DNA of 64,000 nt from Aradus depressus (Eukaryota > Arthropoda > Insecta > Hemiptera > Aradidae): the NCBI GenBank assembly GCA_963662175.1, contig OY759225.1, positions 6,211,107 to 6,275,106 on the forward strand. The letters are read 5' to 3'. The notes below the pieces were generated by a model. It was not told where the DNA came from, did no database searches, and saw only the letters and a program-made list of their open reading frames with translations. Position numbers and translations under genes: made by a program. Shown piece by piece: positions 11,895 through 21,000 of the stretch (position 1 is the first letter of the stretch; every line of letters begins with the position of its first letter).

Positions 11895-12630
11895 TGGGCC
11901 CGGATTCTTAGATCGTAAAAAATGGCAAAATATGCACTTAAATTTTCCCTAAAAACACCTGAAATATGCACTAAGATATGTCAAATAAACTGAATATGCG
12001 GTTAAATATTTCTTTATTTTTCTTTTCACATTAACACAACAAATTATATACTTAAATATAAAATTTATTATAAACATAAGTCATTTTTAATCATATTAAC
12101 GCTCTTAAAAATAATCGACCAGAAAATATCACAATTTACATGAAAGTAAGTATTAATAAACCTTTTTATTTATTCATAAAATTTTTAACACTCTTTTATT
12201 ATCTTGACCTGTAACTTCCTAACACTAACATTGTAAGCAAATCTTACAACTCAATTTCCACCCACTTTTAATTGTCATATCGATTTGAAACTTGGCATAC
12301 TTATACGATTCTGGTGACTACAATAATATGGTACCATCGAGCTTCTATGATGATGGAGATGGGAGGTGATCATAGGGACTTCTCAATAGCAACAATATTA
12401 TACATTTATCACAAAAATATTTAAATTAAGGTCATTTTTAAGCCCTAATCGTTGAAACAATATATGCATTAACCTAGAAAATATGCTCACACTCTTGAAA
12501 TATGCATTCATACGCAAAATGCAATCAATTTATTCCGGGTCAGAATGCACAGAAACTTCCACATTTTCTTAGATATTAGTGTTTTTAGCGCCGCAAAAAA
12601 ATATGCAAAAACCTAAAAATCCGTGCCCTA
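11895..12630. mobile_element. MITE with GGGCxCGGATTxTTAG termini
   Basis: The left end (GGGCCCGGATTCTTAG) and the inverted right end (CTAAAAATCCGTGCCC) form short TIRs. Repeats of AATATGCA lie just inside both ends. Gene 3 has the undisrupted host sequence (GGTTATAAG...CTTGAC). There is no coding capacity; the superfamily is uncertain. Confidence 0.65.
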
Positions 12631-13378
12631 GACTTGACACCATTAAAGGTCTCAAATCCCCCCATACATGGTTTCAAGTCCCCCTTTTTTTCATCTTTCC
12701 CGAAGTATTGTTGGTTATAGGACACCAATAAAAGCCTCCAATCGCCCCACAGACAGTTTCAAGTCCCCTTTGCCCCTGACTTTATTTGCTTCGTTTAAAA
12801 GTACAAAGTTAGTCAAGAAAAGTCGTCGGTGAATCAGTCGCTATGTACATCTCCTCTCAATCAATTAAATTGGTAAATGTATTAAAAATACCTTGAAAAT
12901 CCATTCTAAACTACTTTGCTATAGTATAAGAAAGTAAACATTTTAAAAAGTAAAGAAGTCTTTCATATTGATACTAAATCTGTGCCCTCCACCAAATGAA
13001 CACGAAACTTAAAAATTACTAGTATTGCCCTAATGCAATCTGTTGTGTGTTAAGGCCCCTTCCCTTTGGCCCATTTGACTGAAAATCAATAGGTCTCGTC
13101 AATACAATCATCCTATCAGTTATCGTGCTTACGAACACACTTTTGTATTTAGAATTTTGGAAAACATGAAATTCTGTTGAAAACTTCGTATCGAATTTTT
13201 GACCAATACATAACTTCCCCTATACATCGTATAGTTGGGAAAGTAACACTTTATTTACAGATAAAAGTATTATTTATGAAGATACATAAGATATAAGTTG
13301 TTATTACTTCTTATAGAAAGCCACTAAACTTATATTAGTACCAAAAAAATTAATATGAACTAGATATTCTTTGTATTG

Positions 13379-13585
13379 AGGGCGCTGGTAGCTCAGTGGT
13401 ATATGCTCGCTTACTGAGCTATCAAGTGTTCTTAAAAATCTTAAGCACGCCGTTCTTCGGATGGAGAAAAAAATGTAGAGTAGGCAAAATTTAGAACTCC
13501 CATAGTAGAGTTGGGCTCATGTCCACCAGAGTAAAAAAAAAAACGAACTGGTAGTAGGCGATATGACCTCATAGTTAAAGCCTCG
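13379..13585 (+). mobile_element. SINE copy in gene 2 intron 1
   Basis: It begins GAGGGCGCTGGTAGCTCAGT with an A box and has an internal deletion. It lies 33 bp from the leader-exon donor, as does the gene 3 copy at 24906-25150, so the insertion predates the gene 2/3 duplication. Confidence 0.8.
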
Positions 13586-13617
13586 TTAATAATTAACTAA
13601 CTATACTTGCTACTTAC

Positions 13618-13666
13618 CTTGTAATGCTTAGATAGAACTTATTAATGGCTGGTGAAAATATTTATA
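13618..13666 (-). promoter_or_regulatory. Gene 2 promoter (TATA) and ~18-nt non-coding leader exon
   Basis: TATAAATA lies at 13659-13666 on the minus strand. The predicted start is about 31 nt downstream, near 13635. The leader then runs to a strong donor, AAG|GTAAGTAG, at 13618/13617. The block aligns with those of genes 3-6. The leader splices to the acceptor that abuts the gene 2 ATG at 10440. The start site is inferred from spacing. Confidence 0.7.
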
Positions 13667-13769
13667 CTAACTTTAATCGCTCGAATATTTATCATTTCAT
13701 TATTCATGAAACATGATTTAGATTTTTACATTTTAATTGCAATTATTTTTTTAAATTATCTTTTGAATA

Positions 13770-13783
13770 GTTCATTGTTTGTT
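13770..13783. promoter_or_regulatory. Conserved forkhead-like site, gene 2 promoter
   Basis: GTTCATTGTTTGTT, about 105 bp upstream of the TATA box, contains TGTTTGTT, which fits the FoxA/FoxO core TRTTTRY. It is also present upstream of genes 3, 4 and 5. Factor identity is inferred. Confidence 0.45.
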
Positions 13784-14071
13784 CTCCGTCTGGTTATATA
13801 ACGTTATCCTATATGTAAAAAATGCTTAAGACCCCCAGTTGTAAGATATGTATGCAACTGATACGACGTTGCGTCTCAGTCCACTTATCTGTGTAATATA
13901 TTCGTTAATGTCATCGTAATCCGCGTCCTGTAAGCATCGCTGCCTTTAAACTACTGTATCTTCCAAGGGAAAATTTAACTTCACACCAGTTCCGGAAATT
14001 GTTTAGAGTAAGTGTACTAAATATGGATAACCAATTTACATTGTCTGTACCATTTTATTTGTTGTACGGAA

Positions 14072-14200
14072 ACCTAACCTATTAGCTTATTTTGACTCAT
14101 GCCCAGGCTTTAACTACAAGGTCAAAACGCCTACTACCAGTCCGGTCTTTCGTCACTCTGGTGGACATAAACCCGACTCTACTATGGGAGTCCTAAATGT
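14072..14200 (-). mobile_element. SINE fragment upstream of gene 2
   Basis: Inverse of the SINE body (GCTTTAACTACAAGGTC, TCGTCACTCTGGTGGACAT). The same insertion after GTTGTACGGAAACC is at 25543-25725 upstream of gene 3, so it predates their duplication. Confidence 0.8.
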
Positions 14201-14373
14201 TATAAAATAATAAATAAAAATAAATAGCTCTTTTGACATTCTTTTAGAACAAAAGCCTCTCCTTTTGGAGGTTTTGAGTCTACTGCTCCTTCAACAGAAA
14301 TCAGAAAATCTTGAATAAAGATAAAATAAAAATGAGATAAATCAAAAACAAAAGTAATAAGCGAAAATGAAAG

Positions 14374-15110
14374 TTATTTCTTAAATAATACTGTTACACA
14401 TTTGTTCCATCTTTCTTTGTACCTGGCCACTGTGCACCATCCCTTCCCTATTCTCTCCACTATCTCGTCCCTCCACCGCAGTCCTGGTCTTCCTTTTTCT
14501 CTTCTTCTGTCTCTAGAAATCCACTCCGTGCAGACTTTAGCCCATCGTCGAGGATCCATCCTTGTCACATGCCCGGACCATTTCCACTTCAGCAAGTGTG
14601 CTTCCTTCTGGAGGCTTCTTAGCCTCACCTTCCGTAGAACCTCGCTGTTTCTTATCCTGTCACTTATATTTATACCAAGCATGCTCCCCATCATCCTAAA
14701 TTGGTTTACTTTCAGACGACGATCCAGCTTCTATGTACGACCAGGTCTGTGCACCGTATAGGATGAATGGATAGACGCAGCTCATCAGGATTTTGGCTTT
14801 CAGGTCAACTGCAATACCCCCTTAAGTAATTTTTTCAGAGACCAGTATTTTCTCCATCCTGCTCTAATTCTGCAGTTCACCTCTTTCTCTGTTCGTGTTT
14901 GGAAAGTCAATGTTTGCCCCAGGTACCGGTATTCATCCACGTACTCTATCTCTTCGTTGTGAACTATGATGCATTCTCTTCTTGAATTGGTCATAACTTT
15001 TGTATTTTCCGGGTTTAGCGTCAGTCCTACTTTCCTGCTGGTGGTGGTTAGCTGCGATATCATTGTTTCTAGTTCTTCGCTTGACTTTTCAAGGTTTAAG
15101 AAGGAATTAA
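14374..15110 (-). mobile_element. RTE-like non-LTR retrotransposon 3' fragment
   Basis: The minus strand encodes the region after the RT catalytic motif (LTLNPENTKVMTNS, EYRYLGQTL, WRKYWSLKKLLKG) and the C-terminal tail (LLKWKWSGHVTRMDPRRWAK, RRREKGRPGLRWRDEIVERI). Both are typical of RTE-clade endonuclease-reverse transcriptases. It is split in two by frame changes near 14700-14800 and lacks the YxDD core, so it is dead. Confidence 0.75.
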
Positions 15111-15214
15111 TGAACGTTTTATTCGAGATGACTGTTGATTTTCAAACAAATAAAAACAAATAACTTGTTTAACGTATATATTGTATAGTTTCACAAAACG
15201 TGAGTTTAGCGTAC

Positions 15215-15705
15215 TGTTAAGTCGCGAGTTGAGTGATGGTGAATACGAGAACTCGCCAAAAGAATCGATTTGTTGTTGATGAACTACTTGAGTCAGTAAG
15301 CAGTTGGGCACCACGCGGGGTGGACTGAGTTCGTTGAGTTGGTCGCCACGCGGGGTGGACTGAGTTCGTTGAGTTGGTCGCCACGCGGGGTGGACTGAGA
15401 GTCTGGGTCGAGCCAGCACGCGGTGTACGGAATGGATTCGTCCTTATTACCACGCGGGTATAAGGTGAGTCGTTAGTTACCATGCGGAAGTGAGTTGTTT
15501 ATTACCACGCGGGTATAAAGTGAGTCGTCTGTTACCAAGCACAGTAAGTGAGTGACTTGTGTAGTTCCCACGCGGTATGGGACTTATTATTGAACAACTG
15601 ACTTTGTGTTCGTTACCACGCGGTTTTGTAATAAGGGTGTTGTCCAAATATATATATCTCTGGTTCTACTCGAAGTTCTCATTTAACCTGTACCCAAACC
15701 CAACA
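15215..15705 (+). mobile_element. BEL/Pao LTR, left copy (491 bp)
   Basis: It runs from TGTTAAGTCGCGAG to CCCAACA. In the right copy it is followed at once by a PBS-like TGGTCCTCCGGGCCGG. It contains three copies of a ~35-bp repeat and about nine CCACGCGG-type motifs. In this copy the PBS region carries extra inverted sequence. Confidence 0.8.
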
Positions 15706-17350
15706 TGGTTTTTACCGGGCCATGGTTTTTACATGGACTGTATTACTTACTTTAATCCGGCCCGGAGGACCATGTATTGAATGCGCCGGTCGATCTGGTA
15801 TTGGGAGCGGAAGTTCTCGCGACCATCATGCGACCGGAGATGGTTCCGCCCCAACTAGGTTCACCAACCGCATTCAATACATGGTCCTCCGGGCCGGATT
15901 AAAGTAAGTAATACAGTCCATTTCATTTCATTATTTTCAATTTCAAAATGTCGCGAAGAAAGTCAAATTAGTCGACTTAGAAAAAACGACAACCCATCGG
16001 CACTAGCGCCGACGCCGTAGATCTTCTGCTGCTGAGAAGACTGCACCTCCCGCTACCGCGAACGAACCCACCTGCGACGCCTCTTCTGCGCAAGCTGAAC
16101 CGACACTTCAGCGCTCGCGCCTCCAGCCTCTTTGGATGAAGCCTGCAACCCACGACCTCAACGCACCAATTGGCCTACTCATCGCATGCCTGGACGCAAA
16201 AGTCGGCTCGGACAGCCGCCTTCCAATCCACGAGGCACTAAGATCACCACTCGCACACCATTCGCTACACTGATGCATGTCGCCTCCGCTCCGTTCATGG
16301 ACGACTTCCGCGCCTTTTCTCGCGATTCGCACGCTGCATGAGCTGGCTGATCGGGAGCTGCAGCGGTACCCGCTCGCGTCAGAAGTGCTCTTGAAGGAGA
16401 CCTACGGGGACGACAACGCTCCGCCGCAATCCTGGAAGCTGGGACGGACCACCCAGCTCTACCGGGGGCAAGACGCGATCGCGCGAGTCGCGGATGTCGC
16501 AACGACCACCGGGGTCGTGCGCAGACCCCCTTTCGCGACTATGCCCGCTCCCAACGCAATAATGAAGCCGAGCCTTCATGGGGGGCGGGAAGTTAAGTCG
16601 CGAGTTGAGTGATGGTGAATACGAGAACTCGCGACTTAACATCCCGCCCCCCATGAAGGCTCGGCTTCATTATTGCGTTGGGAGCGGGCATAGTCGCGAA
16701 AGGGGGTCTGCGCACGACCCCGGTGGTCGTTGCGACATCCGCGACTCGCGCGATCGCGTCTTGCCCCCGGTAGAGCTGGGTGATCCGTCCCAGCTTCCAG
16801 GATTGCGGCGGAGCGTTGTCGTCCCCGTAGGTCTCCTTCAAGAGCACTTCTGACGCGAGCGGGTACCGCTGCAGCTCCCGATCAGCCAGCTCATGCAGCG
16901 TGCGAATCGCGAGAAAAGGCGCGGAAGTCGTCCATGAACGGAGCGGAGGCGACATGCATCAGTGTAGCGAATGGTGTGCGAGTGGTGATCTTAGTGCCTC
17001 GTGGATTGGAAGGCGGCTGTCCGAGCCGACTTTTGCGTCCAGGCATGCGATGAGTAGGCCAATTGGTGCGTTGAGGTCGTGGGTTGCAGGCTTCATCCAA
17101 AGAGGCTGGAGGCGCGAGCGCTGAAGTGTCGGTTCAGCTTGCGCAGAAGAGGCGTCGCAGGTGGGTTCGTTCGCGGTAGCGGGAGGTGCAGTCTTCTCAG
17201 CAGCAGAAGATCTACGGCGTCGGCGCTAGTGCCGATGGGTTGTCGTTTTTTCTAAGTCGACTAATTTGACTTTCTTCGCGACATTTTGAAATTGAAAATA
17301 ATGAAATAAGATGGACTGTATTACTTACTCTAATCCGGCCCGGAGGACCA

Positions 17351-17888
17351 TGTTGGGTTTGGGTACAGGTTAAATGAGAACTTCGAGTAGAACAAGAGAT
17401 ATATTTATTTGGACAACACCATGAGAACTTCGAGTAGAACCAGAGATATATATATTTGGACAACACCCTTATTACAAAACCGCGTGGTAACGAACACAAA
17501 GTCAGTTGTTCAATAATAAGTCCCATACCGCGTGGGAACTACACAAGTCACTCACTTACTGTGCTTGGTAACAGACGACTCACTTTATACCCGCGTGGTA
17601 ATAAACAACTCACTTCCGCATGGTAACTAACGACTCACCTTATACCCGCGTGGTAATAAGGACGAATCCATTCCGCACACCGCGTGCTGGCTCGACCCAG
17701 ACTCTCAGTCCACCCCGCGTGGCGACCAACTCAACGAACTCAGTCCACCCCGCGTGGCGACCAACTCAACGAACTCAGTCCACCCCGCGTGGTGCCCAAC
17801 TGCTTACTGACTCAAGTAGTTCATCAACAACAAATCGATTCTTTTGGCGAGTTCTCGTATTCACCATCACTCAACTCGCGACTTAACA
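17351..17888 (-). mobile_element. BEL/Pao LTR, right copy (538 bp)
   Basis: Same LTR on the minus strand, from TGTTAAG at 17888 to CAACA at 17351, with an intact PBS-like TGGTCCTCCGGGCCGG next to it. It is 47 bp longer than the left LTR because of a tandem duplication at about 17372-17466. Confidence 0.8.
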
Positions 17889-18012
17889 TCCCGCCCCCCA
17901 TGAAGCCGAGCCAGGAACACTGGACGATGTAAAGGCGGGAGTAAGAAATAAGAAGAACAAAGAGCAAATCAATGATAATACCATAAGAAAATAAAACTAT
18001 GATAAAACTTCG

Positions 18013-18018
18013 TTTATT
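18013..18018 (-). terminator. Poly(A) signal of gene 3
   Basis: Minus-strand AATAAA about 50 nt past the stop, in conserved 3' UTR sequence. Confidence 0.6.
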
Positions 18019-18067
18019 AGATAGTTCATAACATTAGCAACTGTCTATGAAAATAACGCTTTGGGTT

Positions 18068-21000
18068 TCATGAAATGTAAGAAGGTTGATAACCTGGACT
18101 GTTTGAATTCCCTACTCCACTTGAAGAAGTGTCATTCTTGATAATATCAGAAACCTTCTCAGACATCATGATAGTAGCCATAATAGGAGAGCCTCTGATG
18201 ATCTCTGGATGGACCGCGCTGCCCACCACCCGCAACTTGTCCACTCCTCTCACCCGAAGATCTTTCGAGTTGACCACCGCGTTCCTATCCCATGGACCAC
18301 CCATCCGCGCTGTGGACACAGGAAGAGCCATACCGAACGAGGCCTGTCTCATTAGACAATTGAGCAGTTCATTCCCTTTGGTTCCCTTACATCTCGGTGT
18401 ATAACCTGTGAAAAGTTCCGGGGAGTATTTTTTCATTGTGGGTGTATCCATAAAATCAACGGCTGCTTGTAGTCCTCTCCTTAAGATTCTATAATCATTT
18501 AAAACACGAAGGTAGTTGGCGTCTATAATGGGTGGATCATACACATCACTGCTCCTCAGAGTGACACTTCCTTTGCTTTCTGGAACCAGCAACAGAACAC
18601 GAACCGTTATGACTGGAATATCCTGAATCATAGAAAGATTTTCCAAAGGAGTATTGGAGAAAAACCTAAATTCTATGTTGGGTAAGTCCTTACGGTCATT
18701 GACATTGAAGAAAGCATCTGCTTCTTCTCCTGTTGTCGCCAGAGGACCATTTTTGTTGATAGCAAAGGCTTCGATACTCTTATTCGTCCTCCATACATCT
18801 GTGGTGATTGTAAGCCGTTGATTTATTTTGAAATGAATTTCGACAGCGGGGTGATCTTTTAAATTTTGTCCAACAGGCAAGTCGACTCTGGGTTTGACCC
18901 CAATTCTGCTCAGTTCTTTCTTGGGGCCGATGCCAGATAGCATGAGCAGTTTTGGTGTGTTGATGGGACCTGCGGTTATGATCACTTCCCGATTTGCTTT
19001 AACTATGTGTTTCTTACCGTTTCTTATGTACTCTACTCCCTGAGCGCAGTTCTTATCATCAATCAGAATTTTCGAAACAAGAGATCTTTTTATCACTGTT
19101 AGATTTCTCCGTTTCGCTGCTGGAACTAAGTAGGCTTGTGCAGTGGAGATGGACTTATATCCATCACTGTGAAACTGAGTATAGTCAATAGCGAATTGAT
19201 GTACCCCGTTATAGTCTCGGTGGGGGATGCCAAACTCCACCCCTGCCTTGATGTACTCCGACCTCAACTTGGTGAAGTACCTCGGGTACGAGACAGGAAA
19301 AGGCCCATTGTGACCATGGATGGGAGAGTTAGCCAGCGCCGGTATCCTACTATAGTTTTCCATCTTCTTCCAGTAGTAATCTATGTACTTGTAGGCCCAC
19401 TCTGTGCTGCCCAGGGCTGCCCAGTTTTCGTAATCTTCGATGGATCCTCCGGCGTATTGGATATCGTAAACTGAACTCTGTCCTCCCAGAACACGTCCAC
19501 GAGGAAAAGGGCATACTCCGTTATATGGTTCATCTGGAAAGAATAGAAATAAAACATGATCGTTAGTCTATATCAGGATTGTTTTCGTTGACATTAACTC
19601 TGAGAGATGTGTCAGGAGACTTTTACCTAGACAGAAGTCTTCCCTGGGGACTGCGGTGAAGTTCCAGTCTAAATCCGAGTACCAGAAAGCCCTGAAGATG
19701 AAGAGGTTGGTGTTAATAGGCCCTTCATTCCCACCTGCTTCGATCAACAGCACCGACAGTTGTGGGTTTTCAGTCAATCTACCGGCGAGCACGCAACCTG
19801 TAAATATCAAATCCATTACATTTCAGTAACCTTAGCACCTGCATTCTAATTATTTATTATTCTCCATTTCCCAGGAACTGGACCGATCCCGATGTTTAAC
19901 TTTCACAACAATTTTTTAGCACAAACAATCGAATCCTTACTCCGAAACTGAGGAATGGAAGACCTACGTTTTTCTTTTAGAAATGTGATATTGAACTTAT
20001 CTTGCCTGTACCAACACTTCTCCCCTTTTCTGACACTGACCATGTATACATGTATGTTTTATGTTCTCCTGACACATAGCTTGAACATACAAACAACAAA
20101 CTTCAAACTCATTGATATGGTTGTTAAGTTGTTAGCTATGCCAGATTCCAGGACTCCAGAAACGTATTATAATAGTCATATAAATAAAAGACGCTGTCTT
20201 TCCACTGTTTTTGAAGACAACGTGAGAAATCTCGTTCCACAACACACATATTATAATAGTCTCTTAGATTTAGAAGACTGTTGTATTCTTAGAAGACTGT
20301 TCTATTAGTGTCTATGAATTAAAATCGGTAGGTCAAATAAAATATATTTTCTGTAATTAACCGTATTTCTGCTCAGAGAATTACTTGATGTTCCAAGTAC
20401 CTTTGTGGAAAAGCAGACTGATAGCGCAGCGAAGACAGTCTTGGATGAGGAAGGTGAGAAGGAGCACCTACGGAGTGGAGTGTGAAAAGGTGGGATCCAT
20501 CTGTAACCTAAGTGAAGAGGTGGGTTCCATCTGTAACCTAAGTGAAGAGGGGAATCTGTCCCATGTGCTGACGAGGTGTCCCATACGTACTGAATCTAGC
20601 AAGGTCTAACCCACTTACTGACGAGGTGTCCCCTATCATCATCATCATCATCATAGGCGCTACAGCCCGTCAAGAGCCTTGGCCTCCTCCAGGAAATGTC
20701 CCCATGCAGCTCTGTCCTGGGCCAGTCTCCACCAGCCCACCCCACCAAACCGTCTTGCGTCTCTGTTCACGGTCTCCAGCCATCTTCTTTTGGGTTGTCC
20801 CACTCTTCTCCTACCCTCCGGTGTTACATTAACGAGTTTCCTGGGTACGAGGTCCTCGTCCATCCGTCTTACATGTCCAGCACAACGGCGTCTAGTCCTA
20901 ACTCTAATCCAGTGCGACAATTTTGGTTCTGTGTAGAGTGCGTACAACTCCTGGTTGTATCGGATGCGCCAGGCGCCCTCCTCCGAGGTGGGACCGAAGA

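Larger units (their letters stand above)
11550..12775. repeat. Degenerate ~80-90 bp tandem units (GGTTATAAGACTTGACACC)
   Basis: Units reading roughly GTATTATTGGTTATAAG, ACTTGACACCATTAAAGG, CAAATCGCCCCATAGAC, TTTCAAGTCCCC recur four or more times. They are interrupted by a palindrome (11627-11708) and a MITE (11895-12630). Gene 3 intron 1 carries two uninterrupted units at 24430-24590. Confidence 0.7.
15215..17907. mobile_element. Inverted dimer of an internally deleted BEL/Pao retrotransposon
   Basis: Two GC-rich copies face each other around 16610. The plus arm (15215-16598) runs LTR, leader, gag-like start (ATGTCGCGAAGAAAGTC), deleted pol, polypurine tract and the first ~40 bp of a second LTR. 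The minus arm (about 16620-17888) repeats this in reverse. Both arms encode the same fusion of an RT piece (RYPLASEVLLKETYGDD, beside the YxDD motif) to an integrase C-terminal piece (PPQSWKLGR, TTGVVRRP), which is the BEL/Pao pattern. A polypurine tract also lies outside the right LTR (17889-17904). No intact protein is encoded; it is a dead or non-autonomous derivative. Confidence 0.8.

Noticed and set aside
16108..17124. Several GC-rich ORFs of 70-120 codons on both strands
   Set aside because: They are mirror images in the two arms of the inverted BEL/Pao element; only the short RT-integrase fusion frame has recognisable content.
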